From Chromatiaceae bacterium (GTDB taxonomy: Bacteria; Pseudomonadota; Gammaproteobacteria; Chromatiales; Chromatiaceae), in assembly GCA_024235175.1 (NCBI GenBank), contig JACKMX010000004.1, forward strand, positions 620,001-684,000: a DNA stretch of 64,000 nucleotides, written 5' to 3'. Positions 1 through 8,789 of the stretch are shown here, piece after piece. The notes beneath the pieces were generated by a model, which ran no database searches, was not told the DNA's origin, and saw only the letters and a program-made list of their open reading frames with translations. Positions within the stretch are counted from its first letter, which is position 1, and each line of letters begins with the position of its first letter. Both the position numbers and the translations under genes were made by a program.

Positions 1-1
1 T

Positions 2-1321
2 CCCGAGCGGAGAGAGGGAGAGATCCAGTTCAAGGGGCCTTCCGCCACCAGCGGTTACTATGAAAACCCGGAAGCCACCCGGAAACTGTTCGATGGCTGC
101 TGGCTTATCACAGGCGATCGGGGCTATCTTGCAGGCGGAGAGATCTACCTGACCAGCCGCAGTAAAGAGATCATCATCCGTGCGGGCCGCAACATCTATC
201 CCTATGAAGCGGAAGAAGCGGTCGGTGCCATAACCGGAATACGCAAGGGTTGCGTGGCCATGTTCGGCACAACCGATCCGGTTTCAGCAACGGAAAAGGT
301 GGTGCTGGTGGCTGAATCCGCTGAGCACCAAACAGGATCTCCGGCAGCATTGCGGGAAAAGGTGTCTGCACGTATCACGGATCTGCTCGGAATGCCGCCC
401 GATGATGTGGTTATCTGTCCGCCGCATACCATACTGAAAACATCCAGCGGAAAAATCCGCCGCGACGCCATGCGCCAGCGTTACGAGCAGGGTAAGCTGA
501 TTCAGCCATCCCGCGCGCTCTGGCGTCAACTCCTGCGGCTCGCACTGGGATCGATCAAACCGGGTTGGCGGCGTCTGCAACAAGGTCTGCTGGACAACGC
601 TTACGCAATCTATGCGCAGGCGATCTTCTGGTTGCTGGCGCCACCGGTATGGCTGCTGGTGGTGATTCTGCCCGGAGCACATCTACGCTGGCGGACCATG
701 CAGGGAGGCGCCCGGCTGCTGTTTTTCCTCACCGGTGTCTCCATACACCTAAAGGGTACAGAGCAGCTGCCGGTATCCGGAAGTTGTGTTCTGATCGCTA
801 ATCACAGCAGCTACCTGGATGGCGTGGTGCTGGCTGCCGCACTGCCGATTAAATTCGCTTTCATTGCAAAAAAGGAGTTGCAGCAACAGCTGCTGCCAAG
901 GCTCTTCCTGCAACGGATCGGCGCTCTGTTTGTTGAAAGATTTGATCGCCGATTGGGAGTTGAGGACGCACGCCGCAGCGAAAAGGTTCTCGGCAATGCA
1001 TGTTCACTGCTCTACTTTCCCGAAGGCACTCTAAGGCGCGCACCAGGCCTGCTGCCCTTTCGCATGGGCGCATTTACCGCTGCCGCCGGTGCCGGGGTCC
1101 CACTGGTGCCCATCATCATCGAAGGAACCCGCTCCATTCTGCGTGATGGCTCATGGTTTCCCCGACACGGCGGTGTGAGAATTCATATAACCGAACCGAT
1201 ACTTGCACAGGGCACCGAATGGTCGGACAAACTGCTCCTGCGCAACAAGGCACGCAAGGCGATTCTGGAGCATCTGGATGAGCCAGATCTGAATCTGGAA
1301 AAAATCCAGATTGATGGGTAA
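2..1321 (+). CDS. AMP-binding (acyl-adenylate) / PlsC acyltransferase fusion, 5' end outside window
   Basis: The frame is open from base 2, so this is the C-terminal ~439 residues of a longer protein. The first part is the end of an acyl-CoA/acyl-ACP synthetase domain: the GDRGYL hinge, the SRSKEIIIRAGRNIYP segment, and TSSGKIRR with the adenylation lysine. A hydrophobic stretch (AIFWLLAPPVWLLVVIL) follows, then a PlsC-type acyltransferase with motif I NHSSYLD, motif III FPEGTLRR and a VPIIIEGTR block. The family activates fatty acids and transfers them to lysophospholipid at the inner membrane. The domain order (adenylation first, acyltransferase last) is the reverse of E. coli Aas. An acyl-carrier domain may lie in the missing part. 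Function as a lysophospholipid acyltransferase or acyl-ACP synthetase is inferred from domains. Confidence 0.85.
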   Translation, partial: PERREGEIQFKGPSATSGYYENPEATRKLFDGCWLITGDRGYLAGGEIYLTSRSKEIIIRAGRNIYPYEAEEAVGAITGIRKGCVAMFGTTDPVSATEKVVLVAESAEHQTGSPAALREKVSARITDLLGMPPDDVVICPPHTILKTSSGKIRRDAMRQRYEQGKLIQPSRALWRQLLRLALGSIKPGWRRLQQGLLDNAYAIYAQAIFWLLAPPVWLLVVILPGAHLRWRTMQGGARLLFFLTGVSIHLKGTEQLPVSGSCVLIANHSSYLDGVVLAAALPIKFAFIAKKELQQQLLPRLFLQRIGALFVERFDRRLGVEDARRSEKVLGNACSLLYFPEGTLRRAPGLLPFRMGAFTAAAGAGVPLVPIIIEGTRSILRDGSWFPRHGGVRIHITEPILAQGTEWSDKLLLRNKARKAILEHLDEPDLNLEKIQIDG

Positions 1322-1624
1322 ATCACTCCGCTGCCAATCGCAGAAGAATCACCCCAAGGCCTGTCCGATTTAACACTGTTTGGCTGCGCCCGAAGGAACT
1401 GCCCTTGGGGTGCAAATCCCCGGATGACGATCAACTCAGCTTTTCGAACCCGTTAAATAGGCCCACTATTCGCCTGGTTCGATAAGCTGGATCGATTAGC
1501 CTCCGGTGATCTTCGCTTCAAACGGATAAGTCTGACAGGCCCCCGGTCATTAAAATGAAAAACATTTTTTATATAACACCGGCTAAGGTATCAATAGTGA
1601 TGCGAATTCCGGGAGAAGTGAGGA
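1322..1624. other. Intergenic region with a spaced inverted repeat
   Basis: No convincing gene. Two 10-base arms, CACCCCAAGG (1350-1359) and CCTTGGGGTG (1403-1412), are perfect inverted repeats separated by 43 bases. There is no following T-run, so this is not a clear terminator. A strong purine-rich ribosome binding site (GGGAGAAGTGAGGA) lies directly before the ATG at 1625. The rest is unremarkable. Confidence 0.5.
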
Positions 1625-3325
1625 ATGGGCAAAATCGCCAGAAGTCTTCGCATCGGCGAAAAAATCGGCTTTGGCTTCGGACTGGTAGGTGCGATTTTTT
1701 TAATTGTGATCTGGCAATATCACAACACGCTGCAGCGGTCGCTGGAAGACTATCGGGCACTGCAAAATATCCATGTTGCCAAGAAAGTGGAGATGCTGAA
1801 AATCGAGAGCAGCATGCGCGAAACGCGCCGCGCAGAAAAGGAGTTTCTTCTCTACCGGAAGGAAGACGCCTCCAGGGAGGTGGAAAGAGAGCTGCAGCAG
1901 GCTTTGCTGACGACCGCCAACCTCGGCCAGATCGGCCCGGAGTCCGCACCGGTCGCAGAAAGGATCAGAACACTGATCCAGATCTACAGAGAAATGTTCC
2001 AGGCGACAGTGGATGCCTGGCGTAAAAAGGGACTGGACCACGATTCGGGACTGCAGGGCGCGTTTCGCGATGCCGCGCATGAACTGGAGGCGCTGGCAGG
2101 ACACTTCAATGTGGACAACCTTTACCTTCAGCTGCTCCAGATTCGCCGTGGCGAGAAAGATCTTGGCCTAAGAAGAGAGCAACAGTATCTGCAACAGGTG
2201 CTTGGGCTTTTGCGTGAATTCACCGATAAAACTACCGCTTCGCAACTGGAGGATAGCGTAAAATCCCAGCTGCTGGCGGAGATAGCAACCTACCGGAACT
2301 TCTTTGAAGAGTATGCTCACAAAGCGCTCTCCGATGACGACATTGGCGGCGGCAAGGGACCCTTCCGGCAGACGGCCCACAGCATCGAGTCGATACTGAG
2401 CAGTCATCGCATACCGGATCTGGCAAGCAATATTCTGCAGTTGCGAAGACGCGAAAAGGATTATCTGCTTAGAGATGACAGGATCTATGTCGATATGGCG
2501 CTTGCGGAGCTGAACCGGATCCAGGCGAGAATAGAGCCTTCCGCCATCTCAGTTGATCAAAAAAAACATCTCCTCGAACTGCTGAAGAACTACCGTCGGG
2601 ATTTCCTGGCACTGGTGGAGCAGAACGAGCTTATCGATCGTATGACCACGGAGATGAATCTGGCGGAAGCTGAAATCACGAAACTGATTGAGAGTAATGT
2701 GGAGGCTGCCAATCAGACCATGCGGCGCATGGTAACGGAGATCGAAGCCTCTTCCGAAAAGAAGGAGCAGTTGATGCTCTGGTCTGTCGCGGTTGCCACG
2801 CTGCTCGGAGTACTGTTTGCAGTTTCCATCACTCTGCGCATCGTCCGCCCATTGCGATCAATGGCGGGTATGCTGGATCAGCTTGCCTATGAGGAACCCA
2901 GCCAACGGCTGCCCTTCCATCCGGGAGGCAGAGACGAGGTTAACCTGATGGCAGGCTCGGTCAACACCATGGCCGACAATAAATCGCGATTCATTGATTG
3001 GTGGAAGAGTTCAATGCGTGAAACCGTGGCCTGCGAAGATCTCATTAAATCGATGGAAAACCCAACCGCAGACCCTGCCAGGGAAGATGCCGAAAGAGAG
3101 TTCCGGGAGACATTATCGGCCCGCCGCAAACTGCTCTTCGAGCAATATCGGAAACTGTATGACCTGAATAGTGCCATTCTCGACAATGCAGAGTCATTGC
3201 GCCATGAAGTGCATGTGGGGCAGACTCAAACCAGTATCAATACGATCAGTCACTCCGCGAGATCCCTGAACAGTATTCTGGAAATGATACTGTTCCAGGA
3301 GCATGAAAAACGTCCGGCTGCATAA
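1625..3325 (+). CDS. Membrane sensor with helical-bimodular-like domain and HAMP, no output domain
   Basis: 566 residues. There is a transmembrane helix near residues 16-33, a long alpha-helical periplasmic region to about residue 385, a second transmembrane helix (around 387-405), a HAMP domain to about 460, and a final ~100-residue coiled coil. The repeated RRGEKDLGLR and RRREKDYLLR motifs match the two halves of the helical bimodular (HBM) sensor domain, which binds small organic acids in chemoreceptors such as McpS. The chemoreceptor signalling hairpin, histidine kinase, GGDEF and EAL signatures are all absent. The protein may therefore work through a partner, plausibly the REC protein at 3546. 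The start is supported by a strong Shine-Dalgarno sequence. A C-terminal truncation of an ancestral receptor is the alternative. Confidence 0.75.
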   Translation: MGKIARSLRIGEKIGFGFGLVGAIFLIVIWQYHNTLQRSLEDYRALQNIHVAKKVEMLKIESSMRETRRAEKEFLLYRKEDASREVERELQQALLTTANLGQIGPESAPVAERIRTLIQIYREMFQATVDAWRKKGLDHDSGLQGAFRDAAHELEALAGHFNVDNLYLQLLQIRRGEKDLGLRREQQYLQQVLGLLREFTDKTTASQLEDSVKSQLLAEIATYRNFFEEYAHKALSDDDIGGGKGPFRQTAHSIESILSSHRIPDLASNILQLRRREKDYLLRDDRIYVDMALAELNRIQARIEPSAISVDQKKHLLELLKNYRRDFLALVEQNELIDRMTTEMNLAEAEITKLIESNVEAANQTMRRMVTEIEASSEKKEQLMLWSVAVATLLGVLFAVSITLRIVRPLRSMAGMLDQLAYEEPSQRLPFHPGGRDEVNLMAGSVNTMADNKSRFIDWWKSSMRETVACEDLIKSMENPTADPAREDAEREFRETLSARRKLLFEQYRKLYDLNSAILDNAESLRHEVHVGQTQTSINTISHSARSLNSILEMILFQEHEKRPAA

Positions 3326-3545
3326 TCCGCCGGCACGGGTGCAATCAGGCACGATGTTTCAGCAAACCGTTTGCAGCCCGCGCACTTCCGGCGGGCATTG
3401 GTCAAGCAATTCGTTTTCCGGTCGATATGCATTTCGTGATCCTGTTTCAACACATCACCGGAAGAAGTTATACGGACCTCCTTCTCAGAAACTTTCTGGG
3501 GACTTGCAATCCATATCCGCAAACCGATTACACAACGGAGTTAAC

Positions 3546-4079
3546 ATGCACCGGATAATGCTGGTCGACGACGAAGAGAACATCCTTCTTTCACTGAACC
3601 GGTCGCTACGCAAAAACAGCTCGCTCGATGTCGTTTCACATACTTCCCCACTGGATGCGCTGCAGGAGGCAAGCGAATCCCATTTCGACCTGTTTCTTTC
3701 CGACTACCGAATGCCGGAAATGGACGGAGTGAACTTCCTTACCAGTACCAAACATTTTCACCCCAATGCCATGCGCCTGATTCTGAGCGGGACCGCGGAT
3801 TTCGACGTTCTTATTGCAGCAATCAACAGAGCCGAGATATACCGTTTCATTGCCAAACCCGTGCGTTCAGAGGAGTTGCTTCACACCCTCAATCAAGCGC
3901 TGCATCTGCATGACATCATTGAAGAGAATCAGAGACTTTCGGCGCAGGTGAGAACACAGAGCCAGGAGCTTAAAAACAGGGAGACAGCGCTGAAGCGATT
4001 CGCCAACGAACATCCGGTATTGGCCAGAGTGGAGTGGGGCCCGGACGGCTCAATTATCCTTGATGAGTCGGACACCTGA
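3546..4079 (+). CDS. Single-domain response regulator with C-terminal coiled coil
   Basis: 177 residues. A receiver domain occupies residues 1-120, with the acidic pair in LVDDEEN, the phospho-acceptor Asp53 in SDYRMPEMDG, and the conserved lysine in FIAKPV. A ~50-residue helical tail follows (ENQRLSAQVRTQSQELKNRE). There is no DNA-binding or enzymatic output. The frame runs open upstream to 3303, but the ATG at 3546 is chosen because it begins exactly at the receiver fold and has ACGGAG before it. It follows the HBM sensor in the same direction and converges on the H-NOX operon, whose response regulators have closely similar receivers. It may be a phosphate sink or a partner of one of the nearby kinases; this is inference. 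Confidence 0.8.
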   Translation: MHRIMLVDDEENILLSLNRSLRKNSSLDVVSHTSPLDALQEASESHFDLFLSDYRMPEMDGVNFLTSTKHFHPNAMRLILSGTADFDVLIAAINRAEIYRFIAKPVRSEELLHTLNQALHLHDIIEENQRLSAQVRTQSQELKNRETALKRFANEHPVLARVEWGPDGSIILDESDT

Positions 4080-4164
4080 CAGGGATCTATCCTGGATCGA
4101 TCCGCCTTTTATAAACCCCAGGCACGAACCGGTTGCCGTTTGACTCCCGCCGTGCCGGCCCCAA

Positions 4165-5316
4165 TCAAATAATCGTAACCACCTGCAGCACTCCTGAGAT
4201 CACGCCGTTCTCCTCCGATGACAACAGGTGCTGCATGATTGCCGGGCTCAACTCCTGGCCCTTCGCCACCAGCAGGGTACCCGAATGGGTCAGCAAATCC
4301 TGATTGAGAATCATACCTGGCTTGAGCGCATCAATAGGCAATCTGCTTACCTTGAATTTACGGCCGCCCAAACTGGCCGCCAGTGCCTGCACCAGCGCAG
4401 GATCGTAGAGTCTGGGATCTCTGCGCAGCGGTGCTACCGCATCTTCCGCAACCTCTCCCGTGATGCCATTTACCAGACCATCGAAAGCGATCGCCACCTT
4501 CAGAATCTGCCCTCCCAATATCCCCTTTTCACCGGCGGTCAATTCGGTTCCAAGCTGGAGCTGTACGGTATGGGCATTTTGCTGCTCGATCATGCACGAA
4601 ACCACACCCAACCGCGGAATATGCTTTAAAAAGCGCGCACCGATCTGAGGATGTCTGTCGAACTGGGCCTGTTCAGATTCCGAAAGCGCCTTACCCGCTG
4701 CCACCTTCTCCAGAAGTTCTGGCGCCAGCGTTATACAACCCAGTTGCGACAACATGGCGGCAAGTTCGTAGCTCCAGACATCCTCCAGACCGAGCTGCCG
4801 TACCATGCCGCTGACGTAGCGTTTGATGCGCGAGGAACGCGCATGGGATACCGGATTCATCAGGCCGAGCATATCCGTGAGAAGATTGACCGTCCCCTTC
4901 AGCGTCTTGTTGAGCAGCTCCTTCTCCGCCGTTACCAGCCGATATCGCTGAATCCCGTCTATCAGCGCCTCGTAGAGCTCGGACTTGGGCACAGGTTTAT
5001 TCAGCAGGCGAAAAACATTTCCGTTGTTGATCGCCTGGGTGGCAACACCGAGATTCGCATTTCCGGTCAGCATGATTCTGACCGTATTCGGGGAGATCGA
5101 ACGGGCTCGTGTAAGGAACTCGACGCCGTCCATGTTGGGCATCTGCATGTCTGAGATAACAACCGCGAACGGTCCGTCATGCGCAATAGCCTGGATACCG
5201 TCTTCGCCGCTTGCGGCGGTTATCAGATTCAGTTGATTGTGGAACTGCCGCTTGAACGAGGCCAGCAGATTGCGGTCGTCGTCGACCAGCAGCACCCTTT
5301 CAGGAGGGATCGACAT
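4165..5316 (-). CDS. Response regulator with degenerate HD-GYP domain (HnoD-like)
   Basis: 383 residues. The receiver (residues 8-125) has Asp56 in ISDMQMPNMDG. The following ~200 residues align with an HD-GYP phosphodiesterase, but the metal-binding HD is replaced by SQ (LSQLGCI where active enzymes have LHDIGKI), the second-half HHE is lost, and no GYP is present. It should therefore not hydrolyse cyclic-di-GMP. A catalytically dead HD-GYP response regulator (HnoD) is known in the Shewanella H-NOX network, where it allosterically inhibits the phosphodiesterase HnoB. This gene is the last of the H-NOX operon, 18 bases after the HDOD regulator, so the same kind of role is likely. No EAL partner is encoded in this operon. 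Confidence 0.85.
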   Translation of the reverse strand: MSIPPERVLLVDDDRNLLASFKRQFHNQLNLITAASGEDGIQAIAHDGPFAVVISDMQMPNMDGVEFLTRARSISPNTVRIMLTGNANLGVATQAINNGNVFRLLNKPVPKSELYEALIDGIQRYRLVTAEKELLNKTLKGTVNLLTDMLGLMNPVSHARSSRIKRYVSGMVRQLGLEDVWSYELAAMLSQLGCITLAPELLEKVAAGKALSESEQAQFDRHPQIGARFLKHIPRLGVVSCMIEQQNAHTVQLQLGTELTAGEKGILGGQILKVAIAFDGLVNGITGEVAEDAVAPLRRDPRLYDPALVQALAASLGGRKFKVSRLPIDALKPGMILNQDLLTHSGTLLVAKGQELSPAIMQHLLSSEENGVISGVLQVVTII

Positions 5317-5334
5317 CGCTGAGCTCCCCGCCGA

Positions 5335-6549
5335 TCACTTTCTTGAATCTCTGGCTGATTCGCGCAAACGCCCCCAGGACTCCAGGCGGTCCGCCAGGCC
5401 GGAAGCTTCCAGGTAACTCATATCCAGGCCGGCGCAGGGTGCAGTCCGCTCATTCGCCTGCGCCGCACCCTCTAATGCATTGGCAACATGGACCGCGGTG
5501 AGAGGGGTGAACTCAGCGTAGGAGGAGAGACCGGGTTGATGGTGGTAAGCAACAGCTTCCACGACGGAATCGGTAAATCCCCAGAGACCGAGCAGATAGG
5601 CCGCCACCTCTGCATGAGTCGCGCCCAGGATCTCTTTTTCGGCAAGATATTCACTCATACCCTCCCCCTTTGCCATCAGCCGCATCCTGGCGTACTCCTC
5701 GGGGTACTCGTTTACGATGATCAGTTTGCCAAGATCGTGCAGTGTTCCGGCGAGCAGGCATTCCGAGACCAGATTGCTCTCTGCCTCTTCGCTGGCGGCA
5801 ATTCGTTTGCCAAGCAATCCTACGGCGATACAGTGATCGAATACCTGTGCCAGAGAGAAATCGCTTGTACTTATCTTGTTCTGGTCAAACTGGGAGAAGA
5901 CACCTGCCGACAGCGCAAGTGTCTTCAATACGTCCAGCCCGAGCAGAGAAGCCGCATCCGCCGGATTCGAGATTTTCCGGCCGAGACCAAAAAATGCCGA
6001 GTTGACCAGCTGCAGCACTTTGGCGGTAATTGCGGGATCCCTGCTGATGGTTTCACCAACCTTGCGCAGCGAGGCACCATCGGATCTGAGTGTTTCCAGA
6101 ATCTCAAGATAGACTTCCGGCAGCGACGGCAGCGAGGAGACGCCGGACACAAGCGCCAGCAGACGCTCTTCATGCAACAATTTACGCAACGAAAGCGCCC
6201 GGCTCAGCGCTGCCTTGAGCAGATCCGAATCGCACGGCTTTGAGAGATACTGGTGGGCGGTGCCTACCGACTTGATTATCATTTCATCATCTGAATAGCC
6301 GGAGAGCACAAAACGCACGATTTCCGGGTGGCAGCGGGCCAGTTCGTTCAACAGCTGCGAGCCATCCATTCCGGGCATGCGCATGTCGGTGACTACAGCG
6401 TCGATCGATTGCTCAGCCACTATCGCCAGTGCTTCCTGTCCGCTGGAAGCAAAGCTCATCTCCCACTCATTCCGATAGCTTCTGAGCAGTCGCCGCAGCC
6501 CATCCAGGATGCCCGGTTCATCGTCGACAAAAAGTATCCGTGTTTTCAT
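5335..6549 (-). CDS. Response regulator with HDOD output domain
   Basis: 404 residues. The receiver domain (residues 3-120) has Asp55 in VTDMRMPGMDG and the lysine in YLSKPC. An HDOD domain follows (about 135-335): SLPSLPEVYLEIL, ISRDPAITAKVLQLVNSA, and an HD pair in LHDLGKLIIV. HDOD proteins are related to HD-GYP enzymes but usually act as signalling adaptors rather than as hydrolases. It lies between the kinase (14-base gap) and the degenerate HD-GYP regulator. In an H-NOX operon the kinase would be expected to phosphorylate both. The place taken by an EAL enzyme in the Shewanella pathway is occupied here by HDOD. Confidence 0.88.
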   Translation of the reverse strand: MKTRILFVDDEPGILDGLRRLLRSYRNEWEMSFASSGQEALAIVAEQSIDAVVTDMRMPGMDGSQLLNELARCHPEIVRFVLSGYSDDEMIIKSVGTAHQYLSKPCDSDLLKAALSRALSLRKLLHEERLLALVSGVSSLPSLPEVYLEILETLRSDGASLRKVGETISRDPAITAKVLQLVNSAFFGLGRKISNPADAASLLGLDVLKTLALSAGVFSQFDQNKISTSDFSLAQVFDHCIAVGLLGKRIAASEEAESNLVSECLLAGTLHDLGKLIIVNEYPEEYARMRLMAKGEGMSEYLAEKEILGATHAEVAAYLLGLWGFTDSVVEAVAYHHQPGLSSYAEFTPLTAVHVANALEGAAQANERTAPCAGLDMSYLEASGLADRLESWGRLRESARDSRK

Positions 6550-6563
6550 TTGCTATTCCGATT

Positions 6564-7916
6564 TCAACCCTGCATTGGAAGTTTGATCGTGAACGTGGTG
6601 CCAACGCCCACTTCACTCTGCACGTCGATGGTACCCGCATGCTTGTCAACTATCGCCGAATAGGCAATTGCCAGCCCCTGACCGGTGCCCTTGCCGACGC
6701 CTTTGGTGGTAAAGAATGGATCGAATATTTTGCTGCGTATTGCCTCAGGAATTCCGCTGCCACTGTCCCGAATGCTGATTTTTGCCCAGTCCCCTTCCTG
6801 TTTTGTCGTTATCAGAATGGCGCCCTTGGCGGTTGAATCGTCCGACTTTCCATCACGGATGGCGTGTACCGCGTTGACAATAATATTCAAGATAACCTGA
6901 TTGAACTCGCTTGCAAGACAGGGAACAGTCGGCAGCGTGAGGTCCAGATCGGTTTCCAGCTCCGCATCGTATTTCCACTCGTTGCGGGAAACAGTGATGG
7001 TGCTTTGGATCGCCTTGTTGATGTCAATCAGAGATTTCGCTTCGTCACCGGGGTGCGAGAACTCCTTCATGGCACGAACAATCCTGGCGACCCTGTCAGT
7101 CCCATCCAGTGTTTGGGAGATCGCCTGGGGTATCTCTGAACGCAGATAATCAAGATCGATCTCATTGGCTATGCTGTTAACGCTGGTTACCAAACCCTCG
7201 GTTATCTCATTGGCCCGCACCGCTTCCAGTACCTGGTCATAAATACTCAGCAGACGTTCGATATCCGCAAACGCGTCCAGGAGAAACCGGGTATTGTCAC
7301 CAACGAACTGGATCGGCGTATTGATCTCATGAGCAATACCTGCGGCAAGCTGTCCGATCGATTCCAGTTTCTGCGCCTGACGAAGCTGGATCTCCATGTA
7401 CTTCCGCTCCTCTTCCGCTTTTTTGCGTTGGGTTATATCGCGTACGCTGACGATTATCATACGGCGCTGCAGCAGCTGGCCCTGGCTGAGGGAGATCTCC
7501 ATAAAAAATTCAGATCCGTCTGCACGGCGGCCGGTTGCCTCGTGCAACTCCCCCGAGCGTTCCATGTCCTGCATATGAGGGATATTTTTGAACGCCTCGC
7601 CGGTAATCCCCATGGGAAAAAGTTTGTCGATATTCTGTCCGACCACCTGCTCCTGGCTGTAACCGAAGATCCCCTTCGCGGCACGGTTAAAAGAGTCGAT
7701 CCGCCCCGATTCATCCAGGGTTATGATGCCGTCACCGGTAGCTTCCAGAATAGAGCGGCTGGCCTCTTCGCGCTCGGCCAGGTCTGCCGCAAGTTTGACC
7801 AGATCCTGATTGAGCAGATAGAGGGTTTCGCTCTTCTCCTCAAGCAAGGCTTCGGCCTGCTTACGCGCAAGCCTCTCCCGCTGCAACCGGTTTTCCAACA
7901 ACTCCAACTCATCCAT
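6564..7916 (-). CDS. PAS-domain histidine kinase, H-NOX-associated
   Basis: 450 residues, no transmembrane segment, so cytoplasmic. An N-terminal coiled coil (1-50) is followed by a PAS domain (about 52-165: ILEATGDGIITLDESGRI). Next come the dimerisation helix with His196 in IAHEINTPIQ and a HATPase_c domain with DSGSGIPE, IFDPFFTTK and GTGQGLAIA boxes. It starts 3 bases after the H-NOX stop codon, so translation is probably coupled. H-NOX proteins bind NO and inhibit a cognate soluble kinase, and this is the evident partner. The two receiver proteins downstream are the likely phospho-acceptors. The PAS domain might sense a second input. Confidence 0.9.
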   Translation of the reverse strand: MDELELLENRLQRERLARKQAEALLEEKSETLYLLNQDLVKLAADLAEREEASRSILEATGDGIITLDESGRIDSFNRAAKGIFGYSQEQVVGQNIDKLFPMGITGEAFKNIPHMQDMERSGELHEATGRRADGSEFFMEISLSQGQLLQRRMIIVSVRDITQRKKAEEERKYMEIQLRQAQKLESIGQLAAGIAHEINTPIQFVGDNTRFLLDAFADIERLLSIYDQVLEAVRANEITEGLVTSVNSIANEIDLDYLRSEIPQAISQTLDGTDRVARIVRAMKEFSHPGDEAKSLIDINKAIQSTITVSRNEWKYDAELETDLDLTLPTVPCLASEFNQVILNIIVNAVHAIRDGKSDDSTAKGAILITTKQEGDWAKISIRDSGSGIPEAIRSKIFDPFFTTKGVGKGTGQGLAIAYSAIVDKHAGTIDVQSEVGVGTTFTIKLPMQG

Positions 7917-7919
7917 AAC

Positions 7920-8465
7920 CTATGCTTTCCGTTCCAGCACAAATCGCACGCCGGCATCCCCCGGCTGTACGGAACTGTCCCAGGTTAGCGTTATCGCCTC
8001 ACCAAAGTGTTCGATACACCCCTCTATCATTCCTGCCGCAAGATCCTTGAACGGGCGTTTTGATCGATAGATGATAATCAGTTGATCCGGATGATTGGAT
8101 TGATATTCAAAAGTCGGCAGCTCCGCATCCGGATAGAGCATGCGCACCTTGACATGAATTTGGTCCTGAACGGATCGCAGAAGTTCGAAACTTGACGAAA
8201 AGCCGGTGAGAAACATCGGGTAAATCCTGATCAGGCGCCCGAACAGGTGTTTTCCGAACGCGTGAATAAGATCCGGTACCTGGCGCCCTGTCTCCGTGCT
8301 CAAAGCGGAAATCAACTTGACCAGCTCCTGATGGGGATAGGTGCCGACGCTGGTGTAGACACCATAGGAGCAAAGCGACGAGGTGGCTATAATCTTATCC
8401 GCCATCTCAGGTGAGTAGCACTCCTCCACGTATTCGAGGAATTCCGTAAACACCACGCCTTTCAT
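7920..8465 (-). CDS. H-NOX heme nitric-oxide sensor
   Basis: 181 residues, the normal size of a stand-alone bacterial H-NOX. It opens with MKGVVFTEFLEYVEE. It keeps the GVYTSVGTYP segment, the proximal heme ligand His104 in DQIHVKV, the LYPDAELP motif, and the propionate-binding YxSxR motif (Tyr133, Ser135, Arg137 in YRSKR). These residues indicate a functional heme pocket. H-NOX proteins from facultative bacteria bind NO and usually exclude oxygen, and their heme state controls an adjacent kinase. It is the first gene of a four-gene minus-strand operon. The start is supported by CGGGAG upstream of the ATG. Confidence 0.93.
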   Translation of the reverse strand: MKGVVFTEFLEYVEECYSPEMADKIIATSSLCSYGVYTSVGTYPHQELVKLISALSTETGRQVPDLIHAFGKHLFGRLIRIYPMFLTGFSSSFELLRSVQDQIHVKVRMLYPDAELPTFEYQSNHPDQLIIIYRSKRPFKDLAAGMIEGCIEHFGEAITLTWDSSVQPGDAGVRFVLERKA

Positions 8466-8789
8466 TCAGTTGCTCCCGAGTAGTGAGGTGCAGGAAATAA
8501 TTGCGGAATGAATAACCAGGTTGCGATCCATCTGCTTACCCGGAGGTATCACACCGCAGGACCAGATAAGCTTTTTGGAAACATACAGGTAGCCTGCGCC
8601 TCAATAGTGAGTATCGGCGACCGAAGCAAGCGACTTTAATGAATTTATTGAATTGGGAACGAAAGAGGTTCCGCAACAGATCTTTCACCATGACTGCTGC
8701 ACACGGGCATGACGGATGCAGCAGGTCGAAACTGCATGACACGGCCATATCATGCGTTTGCTACCCTTGTTTATCGGAGTCTGCAGGCC
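8466..8789. other. Intergenic region upstream of the H-NOX operon
   Basis: 324 bases between the H-NOX start and the end of the phosphatase gene, both on the minus strand. No coding potential is recognised. It should hold the promoter of the H-NOX operon, but no clear -35/-10 pair or palindrome was identified. Confidence 0.4.

Noticed and set aside
3303..3545. 81-residue extension of the small response regulator
   Set aside because: Low-complexity, untypical residues before the receiver; the ATG at 3546 has a better ribosome binding site and starts the fold.
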